From the NCBI GenBank assembly GCA_030447505.1, contig JAUJOT010000006.1:1-64000 (forward strand): DNA of 64,000 nt. Reading direction: 5' to 3'. Every line of letters begins with the position of its first letter. The first letter of the stretch is position 1. Made by a program: the position numbers and the translations under genes. Below are positions 1-9,759 of the stretch, one piece after another. The notes under the pieces were generated by a model. It did no database searches, was not told the origin of the DNA, and saw nothing but the letters and a program-made list of their open reading frames with translations. This DNA is from Solirubrobacteraceae bacterium (lineage in GTDB: Bacteria; Actinomycetota; Thermoleophilia; Solirubrobacterales; Solirubrobacteraceae).

Positions 1-24
1 TGCTGCTCTGAAACCCTCGACAAA

Positions 25-40
25 CACGGGCCGTCCCGTG
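25..40 (-). terminator. Small hairpin downstream of glutamate dehydrogenase
   Basis: Six-base inverted repeat CACGGG/CCCGTG with a 4-base loop. On the minus strand it is followed by TTTG. It lies about 90 bases beyond the gdh stop codon. It could be a weak terminator, but it is short and lacks a real U-tract. Nothing else is seen in bases 1-127. Confidence 0.25.
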
Positions 41-127
41 GAATCAACCATCTAGAGCGCTCGCGTCCGGTGCACGGGCGGCCGACGGCGCGCCGCTTGC
101 CGGCGGCTGCGAGGACCAGCGCTGCCT

Positions 128-1423
128 TCAGGGATAGATGCCGCGCATCCGGGCGGCCTCGGAGACGCGCTCGATCGCGACCGACAGCGCCGCCATCCGC
201 CAGTCGCAGGAGAGCCGGTCGGCGGCGTCGATGACGCGCCCGAACGCCGCCCGCAGCTGGCGGCGCAGGCGCTCCTGCACGTCGAGCTCGTCCCAGGAGT
301 AGCGCTGGTGGTCCTGCACCCACTCGAAGTAGGAGACCGTCACGCCGCCCGCGTTGGCGAGCACGTCGGGCACGACGAGGATGCCGCGCTCGCGCAGGAT
401 CGCGTCGGCCTCCGGCGTCGTCGGGCCGTTGGCGGCCTCGACGACCATCCCGCACTGCAGCCGGGGCGCGTTCTCGTCGGTGAGCTGGCGCTCGCGCGCG
501 GCCGGGATGACGATCTCGCACGGCACCTCGAGAACGTCCGCCGACCCGACCCGGCGCGCGTCGGGATAGCCGTCGAGCACGCCGTTGGCCTCGACCCAGC
601 GCACGAGCGAGGCGATGTCCAGACCGTCCGGATCGACGAGCCCGGCGGTGTGGTCGGACACGGCGACCACGCGCGCGCCGATCGCGTACAGCTCGGTCGC
701 GGCGACCGCGCCGACGTTGCCGAAGCCCTGGATCGCGACGCGCGCCTCGCGCAGGTCCAGGCCGATGCGCTCACAGACCGCTTCGGTGACGTAGACGACG
801 CCGAGCCCGGTCGCCTCGCGCCGGCCCGTCGTGCCGCCGAGCACGACCGGCTTGCCGGTGACGATCTCGAAGACGGAGTGCCCGACCATCTGCGAGTACG
901 TGTCCATGAACCACGCCATCTCGCGCTCGCCGGTGCCCATGTCGGGCGCCGGGATGTCGCGGTCGGGCCCGATGACGGGGATCAGCTCTGCGGCGTAGCG
1001 GCGGGTCACGCGCTCGAGCTCGGCGACGCTCAGCTCGCTCGGCGCGCAGCGCACGCCGCCCTTCGCGCCGCCGTATGGCAGGCCTAGCAGCGCGCACTTC
1101 CACGTCATCCACATCGCAAGCGCCGCGCACTCGCCGAGCGAGACGTCGGGTCCGTAGCGAAAGCCGCCCTTCGTCGGGCCCATCGTCAGCGTGTGCTGCA
1201 CGCGGTAGCCGGTCAGCCCCAGCACGCGGCCGGAGTCCAGCCGCACCGGGAAGTTCACGACGAGCGAGCGGCGCGGTTCACTCAGGCGCGTGACGAACTC
1301 CGCGTCGAGGTCGAGCAGCGACGATGCGCGATCGAACTGGTCGTTCGCGATCCGGTAGAGCTCAGACGCCCATTCGCGGCCGGGAACGACCTCGTCGACG
1401 TCGTCCTGCGTCTGCGTTGCCAT
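128..1423 (-). CDS. gdhA: Glu/Leu/Phe/Val-family (glutamate) dehydrogenase
   Basis: About 431 residues, normal for the hexameric family. It catalyses reversible oxidative deamination of glutamate to 2-oxoglutarate and ammonia in the cytosol. Visible marks: substrate-binding segment GPTKGGFRYGPDVSLGE (about residues 85-101), catalytic-lysine region LPYGGAKGGV, and an NAD(P) Rossmann fold with IQGFGNVGAVAA near residue 230. The C-terminal half has VVEAANGPTTPEAD and VPDVLANAGGV, typical of glutamate rather than leucine dehydrogenases. I prefer the ATG at 1423 over a TTG at 1432; no strong ribosome site is seen for either. It stands alone, reading away from PEPCK with a decayed gene between. Cofactor preference cannot be read safely. 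Confidence 0.93.
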   Translation of the reverse strand: MATQTQDDVDEVVPGREWASELYRIANDQFDRASSLLDLDAEFVTRLSEPRRSLVVNFPVRLDSGRVLGLTGYRVQHTLTMGPTKGGFRYGPDVSLGECAALAMWMTWKCALLGLPYGGAKGGVRCAPSELSVAELERVTRRYAAELIPVIGPDRDIPAPDMGTGEREMAWFMDTYSQMVGHSVFEIVTGKPVVLGGTTGRREATGLGVVYVTEAVCERIGLDLREARVAIQGFGNVGAVAATELYAIGARVVAVSDHTAGLVDPDGLDIASLVRWVEANGVLDGYPDARRVGSADVLEVPCEIVIPAARERQLTDENAPRLQCGMVVEAANGPTTPEADAILRERGILVVPDVLANAGGVTVSYFEWVQDHQRYSWDELDVQERLRRQLRAAFGRVIDAADRLSCDWRMAALSVAIERVSEAARMRGIYP

Positions 1424-1478
1424 GTCGGGCAACGTACCGCCCGCGCGGCGATGAGGAGCGACTTGCCAGAATCGCCCG

Positions 1479-1763
1479 ATGCGGCTGCTCGTCCTCGGAG
1501 GGACCGGCCGTCACTCGTCGAGCACGCGCTGGCGTGCGCCGGCGCGCGCGGCGGGGGATCCTCGCGCCCGCGGCGCCGGAACGGCCGATCCAGCTGATCG
1601 ACGCCCGTACCTCGCGGCGTTCGTGGTGGCCATGACGGCGGCGCGGGCGACCGGGACGTACAACGCCGTCGGCGCCGACCTGGCGTGGCGGGAAATGCTC
1701 GCCGCATCCCGGGGCCGGCGCGCAGACCGAGCTCGTCTGGGTCCCGGACGAGCGGCTGCTAGC
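1479..1763 (+). pseudogene. Remnant of an NAD-dependent epimerase/reductase
   Basis: The reading frame opens with MRLLVLGGTG, the start of an NAD(P)-binding epimerase-like protein, and LVEHALA appears in another frame. It then jumps to the C-terminal part of such proteins: IQLIDA, YLAAFVVAM, GTYNAVG, WREMLAASRG. After a further frameshift comes TELVWVPDERLLA. The middle of the protein (about 200 residues) is missing, so this is an internally deleted and frameshifted pseudogene. It fills most of the 390-base gap between gdhA and pckG. Family assignment comes from motif memory only. Confidence 0.7.
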
Positions 1764-1814
1764 GGCGCGCCTTCTTACGGCGCCGCATGCGCAGCCAGCG
1801 CTTGAACAGCGCGA

Positions 1815-3629
<1,815 letters not shown>

Positions 3630-3879
3630 GCTGTCTCCTCGTCTGCTGGCGGCATCTGTGTTGATGATTGTCGCGCAATGGGCGTCCGATCGCCCGCGCG
3701 GACAGCGGCGGTTGCGCGGCGCACCGGCGCGACCGCGTCTGCGACGGCAGCGCGGGAGCCGGTCGGGTTGGTCTGCTCGCTGACAGCCCCGAGCACCCCC
3801 TGCCGCAACTTCGACGAGCTGGGCGGGTCGGAATTGAAGAGCACAAGACCCGTTCCCCGAGAAGTGAGGTACCGCTCCA

Positions 3880-4746
3880 ATGCAAGAGCCCAAGAAGCGC
3901 CGCCTGGCCGCTCGCGCGCCGCGGACGCGCTCCGTCGTCGCGGCAACCGGCCTACTCGTCCTGTGCCTGGCGCCGTTCGCCGCGGCAGGGACTGGTGATC
4001 CCGTTCGTCAGGGCGTGCGCAACGGCACGACGACCCAGGAAACCGAGATCATCTCGAACATCAGGTCGACCACCGCGCTGAAGGGCGGCTACTCCACCCG
4101 TCAGTCCAACCTCTCCGCCAGCGGCGGCGGCGCGATCTACGGCTGCCGCTCCAAGGCCGGCGGCTCGGCCGCGAAGCCGCTGCCACAGAACCCGTGCCTG
4201 CGCGCGAACAACCTGTCGACGGGTTATGCGTTCGAGTTCAACGCGAGCAACGGTGATGTCGGGGGACTGTTCTCCGTCGGAGCCGGCGGCGACTCCAAGC
4301 GGCCGTTCATCACGAACGCGACCGGCGTCGCCCTCGGCCTGAACGCCGATGAGGTCGACGGCCTCGACGCGTCGGACATCATCGCCGCGGCGCGCGCGAA
4401 GACCAAGCTCGACGCCGACACGCTCGACGGTCGCGACTCGGCGTCCTTTGCGAGCCTGGCGCCGTTCGCGCAGGTGACGGCCAGCGGGGAGACGGGCGAG
4501 GGCGCCAGCCGCGGCGTGACGAGCGGCGGCGTGACCCGCACCGGGCTTGGCGTCTACGCGGTCACCTTCACCGGCAACCTCAGCAACTGCGCGCTATCGG
4601 CAACGATCACCGGCGCAGAGTTCGGCCACATCACCGCGACCCCGGTCGTCACCGGCGGCAACACGACGGTCGCCGTGCTGACCGCGAGTGCCACTGACCC
4701 CGCCGTTGCGGCGGACCGCCCGTTCCACCTGGTCGCGCACTGCTGA
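3880..4746 (+). CDS. Exported protein with LDG-type repeats, function unknown
   Basis: 288 residues. The N-terminus is basic (KKRR, RAPRTR) followed by a hydrophobic stretch [20 protein letters not shown], a signal peptide with likely cleavage after AAA. The mature part is rich in Gly, Ala, Ser and Thr and low in charge. Two related motifs, [14 protein letters not shown] (about residues 148-161) and [13 protein letters not shown], resemble the A-D-x-L-D-G units seen in tail-fibre-like and other surface proteins. The C-terminal part looks like a beta-rich domain ending in Cys, and Cys pairs suggest extracellular disulfides. A GAGGT sequence lies about 10 bases before the ATG. No enzyme motif is seen. 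A surface or spore-coat structural role is only a guess. Confidence 0.75.
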   Translation: MQEPKKRRLAARAPRTRSVVAATGLLVLCLAPFAAAGTGDPVRQGVRNGTTTQETEIISNIRSTTALKGGYSTRQSNLSASGGGAIYGCRSKAGGSAAKPLPQNPCLRANNLSTGYAFEFNASNGDVGGLFSVGAGGDSKRPFITNATGVALGLNADEVDGLDASDIIAAARAKTKLDADTLDGRDSASFASLAPFAQVTASGETGEGASRGVTSGGVTRTGLGVYAVTFTGNLSNCALSATITGAEFGHITATPVVTGGNTTVAVLTASATDPAVAADRPFHLVAHC

Positions 4747-4776
4747 CCTGAGACGAGACGAGACGAAGTCGAGAGC

Positions 4777-4802
4777 GAGGGGGCGCCTGCGGGCGCCCCC
4801 TC
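4777..4802. terminator. Strong intrinsic-type hairpin between convergent genes
   Basis: A perfect 11-base-pair stem (GAGGGGGCGCC with GGCGCCCCCTC) around a TGCG loop. It lies 30 bases past the stop of the secreted-protein gene and 12 bases past the stop of the convergent MaoC gene, so it probably terminates both. The T-run is poor (TCGTCGTTG), as is common for high-GC actinobacterial terminators. Confidence 0.8.
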
Positions 4803-4814
4803 GTCGTTGCCCAG

Positions 4815-5348
4815 CTACTCGACGTCGCCCTCGGTCGCGGGCGTCCCGTGCTCCCTGCGCGGGACGAGCACGAGGCGCTTGAACTCCGCGACGAGCACGC
4901 CGTCCTGGTTGTGGACGCGCGTGTGCACGCGGACCGTGCCGCGGTCGGGCTTGGTCCGGGACTCGCGCTTCTCGAGCACCTCGGACTCGCAGAACAGCGT
5001 GTCGCCGTGGAAGACCGCCGCCGGATGCTTGAGCTCCTCGGTCTGCAGGTTGGCGATCGCCTTGCCGCTGACGTCGGAGACGCTCATGCCCAGCGCGAGC
5101 GAGTAGACCATCGGCCCGACGACGACGTTGCGCCCCTGCTGCGACGCCTCGGCGTAGACGTCGTTGACGTGCAGCGGGTGGTGATTCATCGTCAGCAGGC
5201 AGAAGAGGTGGTCCTCGGTCTCCGTCACCGTCTTGGCCGGCCAGTGCTTGTAGACCGCCCCGACCTCGAACTCCTCGAGGTAGCGGCCGTACGGGTGGGC
5301 GCCGGACGCCTCGCGCTCGGCCTGGTCGGTGCTGAAGTCGTCGCTCAT
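4815..5348 (-). CDS. MaoC-family dehydratase
   Basis: 177 residues with one hot-dog (MaoC) domain. The hydratase-2-like active-site region is NHHPLHVNDVYAE (about residues 55-67), with Asp/His-type catalytic residues. FHGDTLFCESEVLEKRESRTKPDRG is the typical second half, here split by variable residues. Such enzymes add or remove water on enoyl-CoA esters. It lies next to, and divergent from, the malyl-CoA lyase/CoA-ligase module. Its natural substrate might therefore be a mesaconyl- or methylmalyl-type CoA ester, as in ethylmalonyl-CoA or 3-hydroxypropionate chemistry; that is inference from position. Classical mesaconyl-CoA hydratases are longer (two hot-dog folds), so a plain enoyl-CoA hydratase is equally possible. 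Confidence 0.85.
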   Translation of the reverse strand: MSDDFSTDQAEREASGAHPYGRYLEEFEVGAVYKHWPAKTVTETEDHLFCLLTMNHHPLHVNDVYAEASQQGRNVVVGPMVYSLALGMSVSDVSGKAIANLQTEELKHPAAVFHGDTLFCESEVLEKRESRTKPDRGTVRVHTRVHNQDGVLVAEFKRLVLVPRREHGTPATEGDVE

Positions 5349-5481
5349 CGTTCTCCTTCGGGTCGAGCAGCCCGCGGATCATGCCGAACGGCGACAGCGA
5401 GTGGCACGTAGGCGCTGCGCGCAGGCGCGGGTCGCAGGGCACGCACTGGCTCGTGCGCTCGCGGTCTCCGACGGGGTCGAA

Positions 5482-5504
5482 CTGTTCATCCATCGCATGA
5501 ACAG
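5482..5504. promoter_or_regulatory. Inverted repeat, candidate operator
   Basis: Perfect 8-base arms CTGTTCAT/ATGAACAG separated by 7 bases. It sits in the divergent region between the MaoC gene and the malyl-CoA lyase. Arm length and spacing fit a dimeric repressor site (GntR, TetR or IclR style). No regulator gene is adjacent, so the assignment is inference. Confidence 0.4.
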
Positions 5505-5532
5505 ATCGCCCCGCAGCCGCCGGCGCGAGCGT

Positions 5533-5571
5533 GTGACGAATGACCGGCGTTCGGCGCCGGTCATTCGTCAC
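5533..5571. promoter_or_regulatory. Perfect 17-bp palindrome upstream of malyl-CoA lyase
   Basis: GTGACGAATGACCGGCG and its exact reverse complement flank a 5-base loop (TTCGG). The 39-base element ends 74 bases before the mcl start codon. As RNA it would be a very stable hairpin with a UUCG-type loop. It could be a leader attenuator, a terminator for upstream minus-strand transcription, or a DNA operator. No downstream U-run is present, which argues against a plain terminator. Confidence 0.6.
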
Positions 5572-5645
5572 GCCCCGACGAGCGTGCCCGCGCCTCGATA
5601 GCTTGCGGGTCGACCCGCCGCCCCGAGACCCTGGAGAGCCGCCCC

Positions 5646-6710
5646 GTGAAGAACCCCCGAGCCTTCTTCAAGCCGCTGGCGATCGGCGCGCCCGACCCGC
5701 TGCACGAGCTCCCCGCGACGCCGTCGCGGATGATCCACTTCCTCGACTTCTCGAACGAGAAGATGGTCGCCAAGGCGCCCGACATCGCGCGCAAGGTCGA
5801 CATCCTGCTCGGCAACCTCGAGGACGCCGTGCCGGTCGAGCGCAAGGAGGCCGCGCGCGAGGGGCTGATCACCGTCGGCCGCGAGATGGATCTCGGCGAC
5901 ACCGCGCTGTGGACGCGGATCAACTCGCTCGAGTCGCCCTGGGTGCTCGACGACCTGACGCGGCTCGTCGGCGAGATCGGCCACAAGCTCTCCGTCGTCA
6001 TGGTCCCGAAGGTCGAGGGCCCGTGGGACATCCACTACGTCGACCGCCTGCTCGCCCAGCTCGAGGCGAAGGCGAGGCTCGACCGCCCGATCCTCATCCA
6101 CGCGCTGCTCGAGACCGCGCTCGGCGTCTCGAACCTCGAGGAGATCGCGTCTGCGAGCCCGCGCATGCAGGGCATGAGCTTCGGCCCCGCCGACCTGGCC
6201 GCCAGCCGTCGCATGAAGACGACCCGCGTCGGCGGCGGGCATCCCGGCTACCGGACGATCGAGGATCCCGACCCGGACAACCCCGACGCACCGCGCGCGA
6301 GCGCGATGCAGGACCTCTGGCACTACTCGATCGGGCGGATGGTCGACGCCTGCGCGTCGCGCGACCTGCTGCCGTTCTACGGCCCCTTCGGCGACATCAA
6401 GGACGTGCAGGGCTGCGAGGCCCAGTTCCGCGCCTCGTTTCTGATGGGCTGCGTCGGCGCATGGTCGCTGCACCCGGTGCAGATCGAGATCGCCAAGAAG
6501 GTCTTCTCGCCCGATCCCGAGGAGGTCCGCTTCGCCAAGAAGGTCATCGAGGCGATCCCCGACGGCCGCGGCGTGCACATGATCGACGGCAAGATGCAGG
6601 ACGACGCGACCTGGAAGCAGTGCCGAGTGATGGTCGACCTCGCCGAGATGCTCGCCAGGAAGGACCCCGAGCTCGCGGAGGCCTACGAGATGCAGGGCGC
6701 CGCGGCCTGA
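5646..6710 (+). CDS. mcl: L-malyl-CoA/beta-methylmalyl-CoA lyase (HpcH/HpaI, CitE-like)
   Basis: 354 residues. It cleaves malyl-CoA to glyoxylate and acetyl-CoA, or condenses glyoxylate with acetyl- or propionyl-CoA. Evidence: CitE-like barrel with [11 protein letters not shown] (about residue 57), metal and substrate ligands around [15 protein letters not shown], and the stretch [20 protein letters not shown] followed by [11 protein letters not shown], which is characteristic of malyl-CoA lyases rather than citrate-lyase beta subunits. The C-terminal [18 protein letters not shown] is also typical. GTG start with GGAGAG about 9 bases upstream. It is followed 50 bases later by the CoA-ligase pair, giving a malate to malyl-CoA to glyoxylate plus acetyl-CoA route. 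Confidence in family is high, exact substrate moderate. Confidence 0.9.
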   Translation: MKNPRAFFKPLAIGAPDPLHELPATPSRMIHFLDFSNEKMVAKAPDIARKVDILLGNLEDAVPVERKEAAREGLITVGREMDLGDTALWTRINSLESPWVLDDLTRLVGEIGHKLSVVMVPKVEGPWDIHYVDRLLAQLEAKARLDRPILIHALLETALGVSNLEEIASASPRMQGMSFGPADLAASRRMKTTRVGGGHPGYRTIEDPDPDNPDAPRASAMQDLWHYSIGRMVDACASRDLLPFYGPFGDIKDVQGCEAQFRASFLMGCVGAWSLHPVQIEIAKKVFSPDPEEVRFAKKVIEAIPDGRGVHMIDGKMQDDATWKQCRVMVDLAEMLARKDPELAEAYEMQGAAA

Positions 6711-6760
6711 TCGATAGGGTCCAGCGCTGGTACGTCGGCCCAACGGCAGGTCAGGAGCAG

Positions 6761-7999
6761 ATGCGTTTCTTCGAGTACGAGGCCCGTGAGATCGTCAAGC
6801 GGGCCGGCATCCCGGTCACGGACTTCGGCTTCACGACGGACGCCGCCGAGGCGCGCACGATCGCCGAGCGCATCGGCGGTCCCACCGTGATCAAGTCGCA
6901 GGTCCTGACGGGCGGCCGCATGAAGGCGGGCGGGGTGAAGTTCGCCGACACGCCCGAGCAGGCCGAGGCGCACGCCGCCGACATCCTCGAGCTGGAGATC
7001 AACGGGCACATGCCGCGCGGCGTGCTCGTCGATCCGAAGGCCGACGTCAAGCAGGAGTACTACGCGGGCGTCGTCTGGGACGGCACGGCGAAGAAGCCGG
7101 TGATCCTCTTCAGCGACATGGGCGGCATCGACATCGAGGAGGTCGCCGAGCAGCACCCCGACCACGTCGGTCGCGTGCACATCTCCAACCTGCTGCCGAT
7201 CTCCGACTACCAGGCCAAGGAGTGCATCGCGCAGACCGGCGTGACCGGCAGGGCGCTGCAGCGCCTGACGCCGATCGTGCGCTCACTGGCGCAGCTGTTC
7301 GTCGACAACGACATGGTGCTCGCGGAGATCAACCCGCTCTGCGAGATGAAGGACGGCACGTTCGTCGCGCTCGACGCGCACATGGACATGGAGAGCGAGG
7401 CGCGCGGGCGCCACAAGGGGCTGCTGAAGGACCTCGGCGTCGGCGACGACGAGACGCGCCTGGCGCGCGAGCCGACGGACTTCGAGCTCGCCGGCGAGGA
7501 GGTCGACGGCGCCGATCACCGCGGCGTGGCCGGCAACGTGACGGAGTTCGACGGCAACATCGGGCTCGTGATCGGCGCCGGCGGCGGCTCGCTGACGCTC
7601 TTCGACGCGGTCCGCGCGCACGGCGGCGAGCCCGCGAACTACTGCGAGATCGGCGGCAACCCCTCGGTTCACAAGGCATGCGGGCTGGCGAAGCTCGTGC
7701 TCACCAAGCCGGGTGTGGACAAGATCGCGGTCATGATGTCGATCGTCTCCAACACCCGCGTCGACATCGTCGCGCGCGGCGTCATCAAGGCCTGCCTGGA
7801 GCTCGGCTTCGACCCGGCCGAGAAGATCGCGATCTTCCGGATCCCGGGCGCGTGGGAGGAGGAGGGCTTCAAGATCCTCGAGAAGTACGGCATCGAGTAC
7901 GCCGACCGCTCGGTCTCGATGCACGAGGCCGCCCGTCGCGCGGTCGTGAAGATCACCGGCCCCGACGCCGTCGCAGCGGCCGCGGAGGCTGGCTCATGA
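6761..7999 (+). CDS. ATP-grasp CoA ligase beta subunit (malate- or succinate-CoA ligase)
   Basis: 412 residues with an ATP-grasp domain in the N-terminal half (starts MRFFEYEAREIVKRAGIP; VIKSQVLTGGRMKAGGVKFA) and a ligase CoA domain in the C-terminal half (NIGLVIGAGGGSLTLFDAV, NYCEIGGNPSVHKACGLAKL). It makes a carboxylate CoA thioester from ATP with its alpha subunit. It is slightly longer than standard SucC, and the EIGGNPS segment recalls the citrate-lyase/citryl-CoA-synthetase side of the family. Because malyl-CoA lyase precedes it, malate is the most likely substrate (mtkA role); succinate or citrate remain possible. A strong AGGAG lies 5 bases before the ATG. Confidence 0.85.
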   Translation: MRFFEYEAREIVKRAGIPVTDFGFTTDAAEARTIAERIGGPTVIKSQVLTGGRMKAGGVKFADTPEQAEAHAADILELEINGHMPRGVLVDPKADVKQEYYAGVVWDGTAKKPVILFSDMGGIDIEEVAEQHPDHVGRVHISNLLPISDYQAKECIAQTGVTGRALQRLTPIVRSLAQLFVDNDMVLAEINPLCEMKDGTFVALDAHMDMESEARGRHKGLLKDLGVGDDETRLAREPTDFELAGEEVDGADHRGVAGNVTEFDGNIGLVIGAGGGSLTLFDAVRAHGGEPANYCEIGGNPSVHKACGLAKLVLTKPGVDKIAVMMSIVSNTRVDIVARGVIKACLELGFDPAEKIAIFRIPGAWEEEGFKILEKYGIEYADRSVSMHEAARRAVVKITGPDAVAAAAEAGS

Positions 8000-8054
8000 C
8001 GGCGCGTCATCGCTCGACCGTCGCCAGCGTCGAACCCGAAGGCAGCTCCTCGCG

Positions 8055-9032
8055 ATGAGCATCCTGATCGGCGCCGACACGACGTTCATCGTCCAGGGCA
8101 TCACCGGCCGCGAAGCCGTCAACCTCACGCGCGAGTGCCTGGACTACGGCGCCGGCGCGAAGATCGTCGGCGGCGTCACGCCGGGCCGCAAGGGGCGCGA
8201 CGTCCACGGCGTGCCGGTCTACGACACCGTCGCGCAGTGCGTCGAGGCTCACGGCGGGCCGATCGACGGCTCCGTCGTGACGGTCCCCCCGGCGTTCACG
8301 AAGGACGCCGTCTTCGAGGCGATCGAGAACGCCGTCAAGCTGATCGTCGTCGTCACCGAGCGCATCCCGCGCCGCGACGTCGCGCAGATGGTCGAGCTTG
8401 CCAACATGCGCGGCGCGCGCATCATCGGGCCCAACTGCCTGGGGGTCATCGTCCCCGACGTCGTCAAGATGGGCGGCATCGGCGGCCCCGCGAAGAACGC
8501 CGCGCAGGCGTACTCGGCCGGGCCGATCGGCGTCATCAGCCGCTCCGGGGGCATGACGACGGAGATGTCCTCGACGCTGACGGCCGCCGGCCTGGGCCAG
8601 TCGACCGCCGTGTCGATCGGCGGCGATGCGATCATCGGCTCGACCTACGCCGAGCTGATGCCGTTCTTCGAGGCCGACGAGCAGACGGAGGGCATCGTCA
8701 TCTACACCGAGCCCGGCGGGCGCATGGAGGCCGAGCTGTCGCAGTGGGTCGTCGACAACGACTGCCGGATGCCGATCGTCGCGTTCATGGCGGGACGCTT
8801 CATGGATGAGATGCCGGGCATGAGCTTCGGCCACGCCGGCACGATCGTCGAGGGCAAGGAGGACACCGCGGCCGAGAAGATCGCGCGGCTCGCCGACGCC
8901 GGCATCACCGTCGCCGAGGAGATCTCCGAGATCCCGGAGATCATGAAGTCCAAGCTGGCGGCGCACGTCGAGCACAAGCCGCCGCCCGGCGTCAGCGTGC
9001 CGGCGTGGGTCAGGGGAGGTTCTCCGCTGTGA
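8055..9032 (+). CDS. CoA ligase alpha subunit (SucD/MtkB-like)
   Basis: 325 residues. It carries the CoA-binding Rossmann domain (FIVQGITGREAVNLTRECLDYG, with intervening residues typical of SucD) and the flavodoxin-like ligase domain with the phosphorylated histidine in SFGHAGTIVEG (about residue 258). ISRSGGMTTEMSSTLTAAG and GPNCLGVIVP are further family marks. It partners with the preceding beta subunit; a 55-base gap separates them. The gene ends in a GTGA overlap with the ferredoxin-like gene, implying translational coupling. Malate versus succinate specificity is not decided by sequence alone. Confidence 0.87.
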   Translation: MSILIGADTTFIVQGITGREAVNLTRECLDYGAGAKIVGGVTPGRKGRDVHGVPVYDTVAQCVEAHGGPIDGSVVTVPPAFTKDAVFEAIENAVKLIVVVTERIPRRDVAQMVELANMRGARIIGPNCLGVIVPDVVKMGGIGGPAKNAAQAYSAGPIGVISRSGGMTTEMSSTLTAAGLGQSTAVSIGGDAIIGSTYAELMPFFEADEQTEGIVIYTEPGGRMEAELSQWVVDNDCRMPIVAFMAGRFMDEMPGMSFGHAGTIVEGKEDTAAEKIARLADAGITVAEEISEIPEIMKSKLAAHVEHKPPPGVSVPAWVRGGSPL

Positions 9033-9289
9033 GGACCGATGGCATCTTCATCGGCATCGAGGTCGACGACGAGGCGCTGGCCTCCGAGCCGCGGCTCGCC
9101 GGTCATCTGTCGCAGGTCTGCCCTGTCGACATCTACAGCGAGCCGAGCGACGGCGAGCTCGAGATCGTGCAGCGCAACGTCGACGAGTGCGTGCTGTGCC
9201 GCCTGTGCCTCGAGATCGCGCATCTCGAGGTCGGCGAGAACGCGGTGCGCGTGATCAAGATCTACGACGGCGGCGCCGCCCTGGAGTAG
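9029..9289 (+). CDS. Small ferredoxin-like 4Fe-4S protein
   Basis: 86 residues. It starts at GTG overlapping the SucD-like stop (GTGA) with GGAGG just upstream, so it is the last gene of the mcl operon. It has four cysteines in the order CPVDIY (about residue 31) then CVLCRLC (about residues 54-60), i.e. Cys-Pro first and CxxCxxC second. That matches half of a two-cluster ferredoxin and would bind one [4Fe-4S] cluster. The N-terminal TDGIFIGIEVDDEAL and the segment GELEIVQRNVDECV resemble FixX/polyferredoxin-type folds. A redox role with CoA ligases is unexpected; it may serve a 2-oxoacid:ferredoxin enzyme encoded elsewhere. Confidence 0.7.
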   Translation: MRTDGIFIGIEVDDEALASEPRLAGHLSQVCPVDIYSEPSDGELEIVQRNVDECVLCRLCLEIAHLEVGENAVRVIKIYDGGAALE

Positions 9290-9315
9290 GCGCGGCGGCG
9301 TGCCGCCAGCGCTGT

Positions 9316-9705
9316 TCAGTGGCGCGCGCGACGCGTGCGCTGGCGCTCCTCGTGCTTCTCGACGACGTGCACGATCAGCTTGAGGATCTGCTCGACGCCG
9401 GTGGCCTTCGCCTGACCGTAGGTGAAGGCCTCGCGCCAGTCGGCGACATGGGCCTCCTTCGCCATCACGTTGAAGAACGCGCGTGGCATCTCGACGCGCA
9501 CGCGGGCGTCCTCGGCGATGCCCTTCGTGACCTTGATGTCATCCCGCCCACCCAGCTCGAGGCGGTACATCTGCACGTCGCCCCGGCCGCGCAGCTCGAC
9601 CGCGACGACGAGCTTCAGCGGCGCGAGCGCCGGCACCTCCGCGAGGAAGCGGGTGACCGCGGTCTCGATCAGGGTCTTTGCGTCCTCTGTCTTCTCGGCG
9701 GGCAC
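9316..9705 (-). CDS. SCP2 sterol-carrier-domain protein
   Basis: 129 residues covering a single SCP2-like lipid-binding domain. VAVELRGRGDVQMYRLELGG is the central sheet, followed by ITKGIAEDARVRVEMP-type residues (here IKVTKGIAEDARV). The C-terminal helix region YGQAKATGVEQILKLIVHVV is typical of the fold. Such proteins bind acyl-CoA or lipids in the cytosol. GTG start; convergent with the mcl operon (26-base gap). No clear ribosome site is seen, so the start is uncertain. Confidence 0.65.
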   Translation of the reverse strand: MPAEKTEDAKTLIETAVTRFLAEVPALAPLKLVVAVELRGRGDVQMYRLELGGRDDIKVTKGIAEDARVRVEMPRAFFNVMAKEAHVADWREAFTYGQAKATGVEQILKLIVHVVEKHEERQRTRRARH

Positions 9706-9759
9706 GGCGGGGAGGGTAGTTGATGAGCGTGGGTCCGCCGGAAAGTCCCTCGCCGTCTC

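Noticed and set aside
5540-6760. Long upstream extension of the CoA ligase beta frame
   Set aside because: It overlaps mcl in another frame; the ATG at 6761 has a strong AGGAG and family-typical N-terminus.
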